NCBI GenBank assembly: GCA_003640385.1
Contig: RCAB01000256.1
Span: 1-64,000 of the forward strand
Length of the DNA stretch: 64,000 nt
Direction of reading: 5' to 3'
DNA from: Setaria digitata
Taxonomy: Eukaryota; Nematoda; Chromadorea; Rhabditida; Setariidae
A program made the translations under genes and the position numbers. Under the pieces are notes generated by a model. It was not told the origin of the DNA and ran no database searches. It worked only from the letters and a program-made list of their open reading frames with translations. Below are positions 40,001-52,938 of this stretch, in pieces (position 1 is the first letter of the stretch; every line of letters begins with the position of its first letter).

Positions 40001-43000
40001 CACCATACATTGCAAACGCAGTGTCCGGTATTATAATTTACCAGAATGAAATTACTCTGTAAACTAAACGAGCTCTCCAATCGATACTAATTGCTACTAT
40101 TATGATAAATTTATCCCTTTAAAAATAATTTCATCCTAGTCCAACTGATCAAATATCATTTCAGGATGACCGTGCTCACCCCACGAAATCCGGCCACATA
40201 TAAATGTTCTGTCGTCTCGAGAAACTTGCATGGCCATTCCATTTCGATTGCAGTGGAAAGTCTAGAGCAAGACAACAAGTGAAGTTGACTTCCTAAAAAT
40301 GACATTACACTGAAAGCTTACTTTCTTCAGCCTTAAATCCAATAATTAATACTAAATTGTACAATCCATAACCTTGCCTCCAAATACACAATTTCCCATC
40401 ACGTCCAATCGACAATAATTTACCCCCGTGAAATTTCACATCTGTTACATCATTCCTACCATGGGCTCGTTTAATGATCTGCTTCATCTAAAACTAAATC
40501 TATTCCTCTACAATATAATATTATATATATATATATATANATACTAAAATGATGAAACTACAGCTGCGGAGAAACAGCGTCAATAGCGGAGTATTGGAAC
40601 TAAATCACTGTTTTCTTTATGACCAAAATATACGCTTAAAATGATAAAATGAAAAAACATGAACTTTGCGTATTTACCTCGAAATTATCTACAACAACAA
40701 CTGAACCCTTCCTTGTACCAAGGAAAAATTGTTCATCATGAAACGCAACACAAGAAATAATTTCTTGCAGATCTACTCGCAAGGTATAATTCTTCCAGCT
40801 AGACATACATTCTGAGAGGTGAACCAGCATCTGCAGTTTGAATAACACATCTTGACAACTTTCAACATAAATTATTTGGATAAAATATGGCAACATGTTT
40901 CAATTTGGTATAAATGTAATAGTGTAATATCATAATATCCTTGCGAAAGGCAAATCTCCCGACTATAATACGTTTCTCGAAAAATTAGCTTGTTTACAAA
41001 GCAGCAAATACAACCAGAAACCCAAATTCAACATAATTAAAAACAAACTCACATTCTTACAGTTCAGTAAGGTTAGGAACAAACAATTACCAGCAAAAAA
41101 TAAATCCAATATTTGATCCAGCGCAAAAAAACAAGCACATTTGTGGTCCTCCACTAAAAGAATAAAAATATATCTGGAGAAAATCTATTGGAAACTAGAA
41201 AAAAGTTAAATACTTGTATGAAACATTAAAACCAGTTCATTTCGGAACTCACCTCTCACTACATACAATTTTATGCCTCCTGAAAAAGCTACAAATTTTC
41301 GACACGGTGACAGTTTCAGTGAGTTGGACCGGGCGGAGTTGCACTGCAGCACTTTATTTACAGAAATCGCATTTGTTTCAAACAATGTTCTGAAATCATG
41401 AACTAATTTGTATTTGCCTAAATCTAGCGGCAAAGAGAAAAAGACATCATGAATATTAATAAATCACTTTCTTTTAACTATCAGGGACTTTGCAAAGACT
41501 CTCCTTTGGAGAATCTCTAAACTGAAAGCAGACCGGAAAAAATTTGATAGATGAAACTATAAATGTTTTAACTACTAAAAGCATTACTGTGGAAACTTAG
41601 ATAGTATCTAAAATCTAAAATCAGTGTGGCAACAGAATATTTGTGAAGCTTCGGACTGTCTAGGGTGGGTTTACTTGAAGGAACTTTTTAGAACCTTTCT
41701 CACAAGCATTCTGACAACTGTTGCCACTAAATGCATATGGTGGTGTAGGCAAAAATAATTCTGATCATCGTTTTTAGAAATGTTTGTAGATGATATCATA
41801 AAATTCTTCGTTTTTTTTTTTTCATTGTGATTAAGAACACAGAAAGAGAAGGGCAGTCCTACTGAACGAACTTTTTAGGAATAGATGCAAAAGCATAATG
41901 TAACACGAAATAACTGCATGTATTAGAAGGACAAAGTCAATATCTTGTTAAGACCACCTATAGTGAAAGATGTTGTGTAAGGTTTGAACAACATCAGACA
42001 CCAAAAGTTCCAAAAAGGTTTTGTAGAAATTATATTTGTCGTTTTCTATCTCTTCATTTCTTTTTCCTATTTTATCCTTTTATTATAGCAATAATTTTAT
42101 CATTTTGAAGTCATTTCTTCGATCATCTTTCTTTAGCAGTCATTGCTCCGATTCTAGATAATACTTATGACTGATTAACTAAATACATTTTCTGTTCCGA
42201 CTATATATTGATGATACTGGTATTATCGGTGGTAGTATTAACCAACCCTTGAGAATCTAAAATATAATAGTGTTGTTGTGAAAGCGCAACGAACGACTGT
42301 ACAGAAATATTTGGATAAATGACGTCCATGGTTTGCATATTTTTTATATTTTCTGGAAAAGTAATAGATCCAAAGAATCCACAATCTGTTCCAAAAAACT
42401 GAAAAGGTAATCAGAGTTAGTACTAACATAAAAGTAAAAATTAGGTACTAGCAATGAGTTATTATAGCAAAAATAATTTTTGTGCTTTTTCAATAACAAG
42501 TTTTCATGAAAAAATGCTATCCGCTAACTAAAATTAATTCAAATATAATTTTCATCATTTTCGATAATGGAAAAAATTACCAATTCCCCTGACATGAACA
42601 GGAGAGAGCGTATAACACCATGTCCCGTGTCTATCAGTTTTAAAAGCGAAATAACTGATTCGCTAAACATCCATACACATATGCTTCCATCCTAAACAAC
42701 GTGTCGGTCAAAGTGTCTCAAAAAATAATAATAATTAAATTAGTTGGAAGGTTCTTTCTCCTTCCTTGGAAAAGTTCAGCAAAATCCGATGTTTCATCAG
42801 TAGATTTTTTTTCAAGATCCTGATATACTTTATTTTTTTTTTACTAGCAATTTCAGCGACGAGTAACGAGGTAATCGAAATAGCAAAACTACGAAGTCAG
42901 GAATAATACACACCTGACCTCCTGTGAACAATATATTTTCCGGTCCATCACAAATAGAAAATGGCCTTGTTGGATGCCCGTAACATTCATCTAGATGCCG

Positions 43001-45015
43001 AGCATTATCCAGTTCCCACATGTGTAAACTTCTGTCGTCTGATATAGAAAATAAGAAGTTAAACTTTATGAGCAAACCGAAAATCATACCCTGCAACAAT
43101 TAGTATGCGTAACCTATTGTAGAATTTACGATGTCCATATCGAGCATCCATTAAAAGCATCTAGATGGAAAAGTTGCATAAGTTCTTGTTGGGTATAGTA
43201 TCAATCATTAAAAAGGAAAAAAAAAAAAACTCATATCAAACAGATCTCAGTGAAAATAAAAAGTCAAATTAATTCTTGATTCTTATTTCCAATATATATA
43301 AGGTTTTATCTAAAGATGCGATAAAATAATTCTGCTACTCTATTTTACTTGATCCGGCAAATTTCAAAAAAATCTAACTGTGTGATGCTTTAGAACGAGA
43401 AATGATGACGATTTGGAAGGGTGCGAAATGATTATATCACCCGCAACAGTACCAATAACGGTACGAAGGGTATTCCAGCTATCACCATCCAAAACTGAAT
43501 GCATTCTGCAATGTTTAAATTAAAAATTTTGAAAAAAGAAAAGAAAAACACAGATACTTATATAATTTTAGACTTTCTTCATTAATACCTATAATTCGCA
43601 CTATTAACGACCATATACTAGCCCATTACCACACAGTGAGTATTGTCCATGATTCAAAAATCAATTTTTAAAAATTTTAACTAGAAATTACGAAAAAATT
43701 TCGGAAAGAGTGAAGGATCAAAATGTAAAGAAAAACCATTTGCACGGATCTGCTTCCACACACAAGCTTAAAAATTACCTAAAGTTTAGGAAATAAAAAC
43801 ACCTCAGGAAAAATATTAAATTCAAGATCCTTCAAAAAATTTACATGATAGCTTTATAATCTGATTTGACAGTTAATATTTTTTCTATATTCCCATTTGA
43901 ACTTCCACCAGAAATATCCAATCGGAGAAGTTCCACTGCGTTATTCACGGATAATGCAACTAACTACCGAAAAAGCAAAGAAAAGAATTCTTGGAATAGA
44001 AAATGTTTGGAATTATTGATATAATCCAGCAGAAAAAACATTACTTAAAACTGATCGTAAAATTTCGAAAAATCTTATTAATACCACTAATCACCAATCA
44101 ATCACTAAAAGACAACAATAACGTACTACAATGCATCATTTAGAAAATAATGATTGAGCAATACCTCCACGATATGCTCCACTTTATTTTGTTTATTGAA
44201 AACATGCAGAGCCTGGATCCAATCTTTAAAAATAAGTACATGCTTTTGTGGATTTGCAGAGAAATGACGTATTACGGCTATCGATTTTTCGCCGTAGGCA
44301 AATAAAATATCTAAATATAACTTTTCAGAAGAATATTGACTGAAAACGTAGAATTACCGCAAAGAGCTCCTGTTAGATGTTAACTGAACTTCAAGGAAAA
44401 TTAGACAAACTGTTAATAAATTTTTGAATTATACGTGGAGAAAAACATTATTTGTGGATTGTCAGTGTGCCATAAAAACTAGGGTTTTTATCTGAACTAT
44501 CAGTAATTGGTTAAAAAGCAGTCGATCAATCAAGAATGAATAAGCAATTTCCAAAGGGCAAAAAAGATTCGACCAAAAGGAATTTCTGTAAAAGCTAACT
44601 GCCGATCACCAGCGGTTTTCAGTATTCAAGCTAGCAGAAATAGATAAAAGCAGAATAAAAAATTTGTACCCTGTTTTTCGAGATGAATTAACCCGTATAT
44701 ATTACATTTCCTTTCTTCAAAAATAGATATTTGCCGCTGCAAAGTTAACAATCCATTTGGATCTTTCTTGTAGGAATCGACCATACAACCACTGCCTAAA
44801 ATAATGGAAAAAGTTATGCGGCTTGAAATCAAATAGGTAAATAACGATGAATATCGTTTTTTTTTTTCACCGTGTAAAAAAAAACTTCAAACATTTGTGT
44901 AAAAAAAAAGCATTTAAATAAAAACAAAATAAAACTTGCAGACTAGCAGGACGGTGTGATCAGCAGCGCCACCACCTCTTTGTATGGATAGCACCGGAGC
45001 GCATATTGATTTCAT
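37074..45015 (-). CDS. WDR6: WDR6 orthologue (WD-repeat partner of tRNA 2'-O-methyltransferase)
   Basis: At least 22 minus-strand exons, including 45015-44940, 44795-44670, 44310-44165, 43963-43845, 43505-43379, 43090-42914, 42691-42581, 42398-42243, 41423-41253, 41153-41091, 40811-40678, 40487-40373, 40292-40180, 40056-39852, 39653-39589, 39529-39471, 39372-39255, 39054-38929, 38866-38746, 38633-38386, 38269-38159, 38002-37929 and 37223-37074. Segments align in order with human WDR6: ISDDRSLHMWEL, DVKFHGGKLLSIGRDGKL, NTGHCVCNVWCGGRRRSW, YVTGGLDGALVL, GFLCCAISSTGILHIW and the C-terminal LLVISIALDCRLAVF. WDR6 is a WD40-propeller protein; with FTSJ1 (yeast Trm7-Rtt10) it directs 2'-O-methylation of tRNA position 34. 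The first ATG lies 7 nt after TTTTCCACAG. The first intron starts GC, not GT. Phases do not close at 43.1, 42.2-41.4 and 39.6-39.5 kb, so small exons are missing there or the sequence has errors. Confidence 0.88.
37665..37703. repeat. Perfect inverted repeat, 18-bp arms, 3-nt loop
   Basis: Arms 37665-37682 and 37686-37703 are exact reverse complements around CTT (left arm TTTAAATATGTTTACTTT). It lies in the last intron of wdr-6. Too short for a normal pre-miRNA; a cruciform or small folded element is possible. Confidence 0.9.
40540..40540. other. Single N in a (TA)n run
   Basis: The N sits at the edge of a TA dinucleotide tract (40521-40539) in a wdr-6 intron; repeat length there is unreliable. 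Confidence 0.9.
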
Positions 45016-45022
45016 TAGTCTC

Positions 45023-46043
45023 CTGTGGAAAAGTCAAGTCATATGTAGCAGAGTGGTATAGAGTTCTATTGTGAACTGACAAATGTACGCGAAGAGTAAT
45101 TTTCTTCCGGCAAAAAAAGGCTCAGCATTGAAATATGTGCAAACTCTCCAGACCAACTGACCACAAAAGACAAGTCCATAAAACCCAATGGGAAACTCCG
45201 CGCAACCACAGAATTTCCTAGTATGTCGTGGAGAGATATGAGACGTGAGACTGGCCTCCTCACAAATGAAACGCTATGGAATTCCTGGCAACTACCGACC
45301 CTATCAAGTGACAGCAAACTGACCTCGCTAATGTTTCAGTTGACAGACTTCTCTTGGGCTATGAAAATCGCTTTTCTCACTGCATCGATCTATGGGCCGT
45401 ATTAAATCGCTAATTCTTTTACTCTTTTGTGAGCGTGCTGAGCTAGTCATGCCATCGTTGCTTAGAAATGAGCTCTCTCTCTCTAGTTTAGACTTACATA
45501 ATGCTAATTTGCCACTTTCGGAAGAGAATTAGTAACATTGATTCTAGTATGTTATCGTTACTTTGGTATGTCTTCTCTCACTACGTGTCTGATTATTAAT
45601 TGCCAAATAAATTTGTTTTGATATTTGGAGTAAATTTCTAATTTATTGGATTAAAAATTTGTAAATATCATTGAATGTACGTACGTTTTCTGTGTCAGTG
45701 TTTCTATAATTGAGTTTCTGCCGTAAAAACTGCAAAGTAGATGCTGAAGTTCAGTAAGTGAACGAGGGAATGAAAAAAGTTATTGGTGATTGATTTGCTG
45801 CTATAAGCAGAGTGTTCATTCTCATAGATTATTCATATTAGTAGAGTTAAGAGGGAAAAAGCTCCGTGGCACTCAAAACTCAAACAATTTTAGAATTTGC
45901 TGGAGCGAAATAAGATTATGCCAGGGTGATTATGGCAAAATATTCATTCAGATTAGTATAAGTGAAGCGATTGAAGAATTTTCAGTTCATTTTTTGAATT
46001 TCAATTTCTTTAATATTTTGAAGTTTCATGAACTTAACTGCAG
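45023..46043. other. Divergent promoter region, wdr-6 / unc-18
   Basis: About 1 kb between the presumed leader acceptors of wdr-6 (minus) and unc-18 (plus). Open frames on both strands at 45066-45405 have no family resemblance. A CTCT run occurs near 45475. Likely holds both promoters; no specific element recognised. Confidence 0.45.
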
Positions 46044-46063
46044 GAATACGACAAGCAGGAGGA
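46044..46063 (+). promoter_or_regulatory. unc-18 leader after TTAACTGCAG acceptor
   Basis: TTAACTGCAG ends at 46043; a 20-nt A/G-rich leader then reaches the ATG at 46064. No upstream exon found, so this is a probable spliced-leader site. Confidence 0.5.
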
Positions 46064-49000
46064 ATGTCACTGAAAGCAATTGTTGGTCAGAGTAAGTTAG
46101 TTCATTTTCCTTTTCCTACATAAATCTACACTTCCTAGATTCAGAGTCTCACTCTCCCTCATTTTTGTGTTATCTCGCATTGGAGCACTGCGTTGAATTA
46201 TCTCGCTTGTAAATTATAAAGGAACTTAGGATGTATTATCAGATACTACATATAACTGCATTTCTACTTATCAATATATTGGTTATTTTAATTCAAGAAA
46301 TGTAACTAGAAAAAGTTTCCGGTCTCTGTCTATGGTTTGTACGACATTAGTTGACAATATTGTTGAATTCAATCAAAACCTCAACATTTATTGACATAGT
46401 TGAATAGTTAAACAATGATTGTTGTATGATCATCTTGATTGCTACTTCCTTCTTTTCATGTACCCTCTGTATAATAAACTACTGAATCGCGTATCCACGC
46501 AATAATGTACAATGCATTTCGTAAAATATTCACCACAAAGCCCATCAAATTGAAAAGCACTTTTTTGGTAGTTAAATTCATCTCTGCCATTGCCGTTACA
46601 CAAATTCTACGCGTCCCGTCTATTTTATTTATTTGCCTTTCCAATTTTACAATCTAAAATTGTTTGTATTAGTTCCCCAGTCTACACTTATTTAAATTAC
46701 TTTTACCTGATTGATATGCCACGCTGATATTTCGGTAATGTTCAATTAGCAGGGAAGTGCATTTCCATCCACTTGCAACTTTTAATTTAAACAATTCCAT
46801 AAGGCATGATTAAACAGAAAGAGCTAAATATCTTATTTTTTTTTACTTTCCTGTACTGATTATCGCATTCGAATGCATTCGTTGATTTTCCACTTTCAAA
46901 ATATTGATGTTCCGAATATGCATTTATTTAGAATCATACTTGAACTTATTTATTAGTTAAAAAATATGTAAATTTCTGATTTTTTCCCTCATACTGCTCT
47001 ACTATACAATTGATTTTTTCAAAATGAAATTTTGAAATTGAGAGATAGTAAAACAGTAGAAAAAACGAGCTTCGGTTTTTAGCATCTCTGTATCTTTCTT
47101 GCTTTTCTTCCTAATCAGCTTTAGTTCTTCTTCAAATTTCTGGATAACTGAACTAGCCATTCCTTTTATTACATTATCGATATCTGCTTCTAGTTCACAC
47201 AAGCTGGCTATTCGAATATTGAAAGCATCTCCTGCCTCCGATTCAATTTTCTTTCTGAAATTTTTTGTTCATTAAGCCAGCTTCGTAGATAGCAAATTTT
47301 GAGATTTCCCAATTATTTCATCAATCAGTTGAATTGACACCTTTTCAGCATACGTTCTTCAACCGTTTGTATATTTCTCACTTGTTCATAGACACCATAT
47401 TGGTCTTTTTGAATTGGTTTTACTTCCGGATGTTGTTCGTCTCTAGAATTACAATCCTTTTCTTATGAAAATAGTTATTTGTGACTCTTTTGAAGAATGT
47501 TTCTGTTGTACGTAATGTTGCGTCATGTTATAGGTACCATGTTAAATATGTTGCGGCAATCTAGAAGGATATTTTGAACTGGGAAAACGTAAATGTCTTA
47601 TAACGAAGAAACACACAAATATATGCTTTCATCCGTCCTAAATGATGATGTATTCTCACTGGAATCTTCTCTTTCTGCGCTTTCCTCAAGTCCTTCAGCA
47701 ACACCTAACATTTTTCGTAGCTCTTCATACTCTCTCTGGAAATCGGATTAGGCTAAAGGATTAGACCATTTAATTGGAGTAATATTCGTTGTAAAACAAA
47801 TTATCGGATTTTAAATGTGGGTATTGCGAAGGAGAGGTAATATAGAGTATTCGACTGTAGCTTGAGATAAAATGCAGGAAAATCTGAAAGCGAGAAACGA
47901 GGATGGGCAAAGAGATTTAAAATTTGTTCACTTCCAATTTTCTGCTTTTTCTTTTTTTACTTCTTTCATTCCCATTAATTGCATGTATTTGCCTTCTCAG
48001 TTCATCGAGCCTTAAATTTTAAGTCGAATAGAAAAGGTCTTCATAAAATTCTCGATTTCCTGTTTGTTGTTTATTTTATGTAGTGCTTTCATTCAGATAA
48101 TATTCCTCTGTATTACTTTTTTGATCAGTTGAAAATGCAATTCCAGGCATTTTCAACTGATCACTTACCTTTTCTTATCTTGATTTTGGTTTTCTTTCAG
48201 CTTTTGAATTTCGTTCATCAATCTTTCGTGGTCTTCCTGAAACTCTCAAACTAAGAAGCCTAATTGCCTAGTGTAAATCACTCTCCAAATTGAAATGAAA
48301 GAACTTATATCCAAACACTTTCAAATTATATGCGTCAACAAACCTTTAGTCTCGCACATTTTCGTTGTTGCTGTGGATTTCCATGCGAGAGCCTTTCAAT
48401 TTCAGCTGATATTCGTTGAAGTTCCCGTTGCTTGTGCTCAAGTAGTTTCATGAGTAAGAAGTAGCTCGTCACCGCTTCTAGCAGTTGGAGAATGTAGAAA
48501 TAAATGAATTTTGTTACAGCCATCATTTATCACTTTCACTATTACTGTTCTCGAGTTGAGAAGAACATCAGCACATTTTTGCATCGAACACTTTTGCTGC
48601 TTTTCGATAGTTTTTGGATGTAGCAAGGAAAATTTTATTTCCTCCTCAGTAATTTTCATTGATAATTCAAGCTTTGCGATTACTCCAGTTTCACATTCAA
48701 TTAATAAATTGATCATTCCAAAATTTCACTGGTAAATGGTGTTAACTAATAACTTGTATCTTATCCGTAACACCGAATTCTTTTTATCTAGAACTACTCA
48801 ATGAAGTAATCCGACCACTGCGACGAAGTGATAAGGGTGGAGGGTGGAATGTTTTGGTGGTAGATCGGCTGGCGATGCGCATGCTTAGTGCGTGTTGCAA
48901 GATGCATAACATCATGGATGAAGGTATAACAATTGTCGAAGATATCAACAAACGTCGAGAGCCGTTGACAGTAAGTTCCATTTCTAAAAAAAATTTTCAA

Positions 49001-52000
49001 ATTCGAGTTTGTATAGAAGGAGCAAAAACCAGTTCTTTGAACTCTTGTTGAGAGAACCAGATATCAGGAACATTAAATTATTGAAATATTTTATATTTTT
49101 AGAGCCTTGATGCTATTTATTTGATTGCGCCAACAAAGGATTCTGTTGAGAAGCTAATTGCTGATTTTACATACGGTCGAAATCAGTATCGATGTGCACA
49201 CGTGTTTTTTACAGAAGGTATGTTTTTGTGCGCTGTAAGGTAGGTGGAAAATGAAAGGCTAAGACAAACTACTGAAACATGTTGTGAGTTGAAACTGTTG
49301 AATTTTATTTAAAACTGATATCACTGTGATAATTTTTTCATTAAAGTAATAGAAGTTGCAATCTGTCATAATCTGTGCATCGCTTTTTTTTAAGCACAAA
49401 GATTTTTTTTCTTGTTGCACTGACTGCATGGCAAACTTGGAATAATAATTCCTAGAGAACTTGGTCTTATTATTTAAGCTTAAAATCTTAAATGGTTGTG
49501 CAAATCAAATTCGATACAAATTGTAGCTTGTCCTGACCAACTGTTTTCAACATTGTCGAAAAGTCGTGCAGCGAAATACATCAAAACTCTGAAGGAAGTA
49601 AATATTGCTTTTACTCCCTATGAGTCACAGGTGTGCATTTCTTTATATGAAGTAGTATGGCATCAAGATTCGTCCTAAATCCCATAGCGCTCTGAAATGC
49701 ATTTACTGATAGTTAATTGTGGATTTTTGCATTTTTTTCTTTCTTTTCTTTTTCTTTTTTTTTTTGTTATATCTAGTAACTATTCACCAGCAGTGAGTAA
49801 AATGATATTTGTTGCTGTAACGGTTCGATGATAAATTAGTTTTATAGTTTAAGTGTTTTTTCTTTCTTTTTGCTTAAAATTAAAATTCTAGGGACTGCTT
49901 ATATCGATGAAGCATATCCTTTTCTTTAGGTGTATTCCCTAGATTCACCAGATACGTTCTTTTTGTACTACAATGCACAAAAGCAAGGCGGTTTAACGAC
50001 CAATTTGGAACGCATTGCTGAACAGATTGCTACTGTCTGTGCAACTCTTGGAGAATACCCCCTTCTAAGGTGATCCAGTTTGATGTTTTAGTTTTACTTG
50101 CGAATATTAACAATTTGTGGAAGTGCGAGGAATGCGGCACTTGGGGAATCAGAACTTAATATGCGGCATTAGGGAAATTAGTAGCTGAATATCTCAGAAA
50201 AGTCTGAAAATCTCGAGTTTTCTCACTTCTAGAAGGTTTGTGTTTCTGAGTTTTAGGTACCGAGCGGATTTTGAACGAAATGTTGAGTTGGCTCATTTAG
50301 TACAGCAGAAGCTTGATGCTTATAAAGCGGATGATCCATCGATGGGAGAAGGTGCAGATAAGGCTCGTAGTCAACTGATGATTCTGGATCGTGGCTTTGA
50401 TGCTACTAGCCCACTGCTTCATGAACTAACTTTACAGGCTATGACATTTGATCTCTTAGATATAGAAAATGACGTTTACCGGTCAGTTTATAGGTCTTCT
50501 AATCTTTTTGTTTCCGTTACAGCAGCTTTGGAGTAAATGCTATATATGCTTTAGTTTCTAATTCTTTAATTCTTTTTAGTTCCAATCCTTAATTTTTAGA
50601 TCACTAATACAAGTGTAGTATTTGGATCCCATTTTTCAAACATTTCAGGTACGAAACTGGTGGTAATGATAGTGTTGATAAAGAGGTCCTACTTGATGAA
50701 AACGACGACCTCTGGGTTGAAAATCGCCATAAACATATTGCCGTTGTTTCACAGGAAGTTACGAAAGGACTAAAAAAATTTTCCGAAAATAATGCTGGCA
50801 TGAAAGCAGATGCGAAAAGTATCAAGGGTTTGTATCTCCCTTAAATAACTTTTTTAGGCAATGAACTTGGTAAAAACTGTAGTGAAAAAATCGTTGGAAA
50901 TTTATAATATTTAGATCTATCAATGATGATCAAGAAGATGCCACAGTATCAAAAAGAATTGAACAAATTTAATACTCATTTTCATTTGGCAGAAGAATGC
51001 ATGCGTAAATACCAACAAGGGATCGATAAACTATGTAAAGTGGAACAGGTTTGTGAGACTTTATGTATATCAAATCTTCAGCGCAAATTTTCACATTACT
51101 TATTGGCTCACTGTTCCAGTCTGTTGTAGGACTTGGCAATGCAGGTTGATGCAGAAGGTGAACGAGTAAAAGATCCGATGAAATTAATGGTTCCGTTACT
51201 TATTGACCCAGCGGTTGAACCTCCGGATCGTCTGCGGCTTATTTTACTCTACATCTTATCAAAAAATGGTTCGATTTTTAAAATTCTTTATTCACGAATA
51301 CTATTTTTTCTGAAATCTTTTTTTCCAAAACATATTATTTTAGTCTTTATATTTTCCAGTCTTCTAGGTATTACCGAGGAAAATTTGGATAAACTTCTGC
51401 AACATGCGAATATTGATGTGGTGGAAAAAGATACACTTGCAAATGCAATGTTTTTGGGCTTGAATATAGTAATAGATGTAAGTTACAGAATATATGGATT
51501 TTTTTTTTATTCAACTGGTTTAAGATTTATCCATTTTGTCATATTTTCCACTACTGTTTTATCGTTTTTATTCTTTAGCAAGGCCGTAAAAGATTTTGGA
51601 CACCGAATCGTAAAGAGCGTGCAAATGAACAGGTTTACCAATCTTCTCGATGGGTGCCGGTTTTAAAAGATATTTTAGAGGACGCAGTAGATGATAGACT
51701 TGACATGAAGCATTTTCCTTTCTTAGCTGGACGACAGGTTACTCCAACGTATCGTCCACCAACAAGGTTTCATCCATGCTTTGTATTTTTTTCAGTACTC
51801 ATTTTTTGAATTATTCCAAGTTTTGATTTCTTCAGTTGAAAAATTTGTGAACGTTCGGGCACTAATCTTCCTTAATCATTCTTTTTATCTTACCCGAACT
51901 CTTTTTTTTCCTAATGTCTGTTCATTTAGTGCTCGATATGGTCAGTGGCATAAAGAACGTGGACATCAGATGTCATACCGTTCTGGACCTCGCTTAATTG

Positions 52001-52252
52001 TTTTTATAGTTGGTGGGGTAACATATTCGGAAATGAGAGTTGCTTACGAAGTCACTAGAGAAAAGAAACCTTGGGAAGTTATTATAGGTAAGTTCAAAGG
52101 ATTCGGATTTTTCATCCTCGTACTAGTTCTCTTATTTCATCGCTCATGACTTATAAATTACTTTTTCCCCTATTTCAGGATCAGATCAGTTAATAAATCC
52201 AGCAGCTTTCTTGGAAAATCTTCGTGGACTGAGCAAGCCTCGAGATAATTAA
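46064..52252 (+). CDS. unc-18: UNC-18 / Munc18 (STXBP1), Sec1-family syntaxin-binding protein
   Basis: Thirteen exons with consistent phases: 46064-46091, 48792-48970, 49103-49217, 49527-49630, 49930-50069, 50257-50481, 50649-50827, 50915-51048, 51130-51268, 51368-51477, 51579-51766, 51930-52087 and 52179-52252. The product is 590 residues, essentially the UNC-18 length. The tiny first exon encodes MSLKAIVGQ and joins across a 2.7 kb intron to [11 protein letters not shown]. Other family signatures are [43 protein letters not shown] [16 protein letters not shown] and [20 protein letters not shown]-18 binds closed syntaxin and SNARE bundles and is needed for synaptic vesicle docking and fusion. 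Intron 1 contains an antisense gene. AATAAA follows at 52414. Confidence 0.97.
46456..48716 (-). CDS. Coiled-coil protein nested antisense in unc-18 intron 1
   Basis: Minus-strand exons with paired splice sites: 48716-48546, 48477-48344, 48236-48169, 48010-47932, 47735-47660, 47440-47341, 47254 to about 47067, and 46653-46456. From 48344 to 47254 the phases agree and give one continuous charged coiled coil ([19 protein letters not shown] [82 protein letters not shown]). The last exon carries a hydrophobic segment ([20 protein letters not shown]), so the product may be a coiled coil with a C-terminal membrane anchor. The first and last junctions are not in phase as drawn. Family not recognised. 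It starts only 76 nt from unc-18 exon 2 on the other strand, so its promoter would overlap that exon. Confidence 0.65.
48122..48163. repeat. Perfect inverted repeat, 17-bp arms, beside a splice donor
   Basis: Arms 48122-48138 and 48147-48163 are exact reverse complements with an 8-nt loop (left arm TGATCAGTTGAAAATGC). On the minus strand the hairpin starts 5 nt into an intron of the nested gene, directly after the donor AAAAG|GTAAG (48169/48168). Confidence 0.9.
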
Positions 52253-52413
52253 AAGGCAACCTTTTTTTTATTGATAATTCTTCCTTCAGTTGTGAGTTAC
52301 AGCAAAAAAATTTTTCTTTAGGTGTGAGTTACCTGCAGCAAAGGGAAATAAGTCTCATTTTTGATGATCTGATGTAAAATATCTAAGAATAATTTACTCT
52401 ACATATTCTCTTA

Positions 52414-52419
52414 AATAAA
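52414..52419 (+). terminator. Poly(A) signal AATAAA of unc-18
   Basis: AATAAA 162 nt after the unc-18 stop (52250-52252), within TTAAATAAATTTATTTATC. Cleavage site not visible. Confidence 0.5.
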
Positions 52420-52938
52420 TTTATTTATCTGCTAAATTTATATTCGATAAGTGATGTATTTCCTAAAAACGGAAAATTAGCCTGCGATGAAGAGATCGGA
52501 ATTCTTATGTCTGTGACATAATTATATGATTATTTGCATTTGCACAAAATAATTCATTAGCTTCAAAAGTGATTTAGTTATAATATGAGATTTTATGATA
52601 TCTCAAAAGTTGATTGAGTTTAATAAATCTGGAGTGATTTGTTATGAAATTTCCTTGAGTTTCCTTATTTTTTTTGTCCAAAAAAAAAAAAAAAAATCGA
52701 TACCTAGTGATTCTAATGCATTAGATTAGATTGCGACGCAGTCAAAGCTCAACCAGCTATTAGCTTTATATCGTTTGTGGGATTTTGAGAATAAACTTTT
52801 GCCATAAAAAACTATATTGAATCTCCTGCTTATTGCATTATTTCAGTTCGCATATCCTTCTTTTTACATAAATTCTTTTCCTTTTCTGTCTCATCTTATT
52901 GATGTTATTGTCACCTATTTCCAAATACTATTATTTAT

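Noticed and set aside
45066..45405. ORFs on both strands upstream of wdr-6
   Set aside because: Neither resembles a family, and wdr-6 has a clear start and leader acceptor at 45015-45022.
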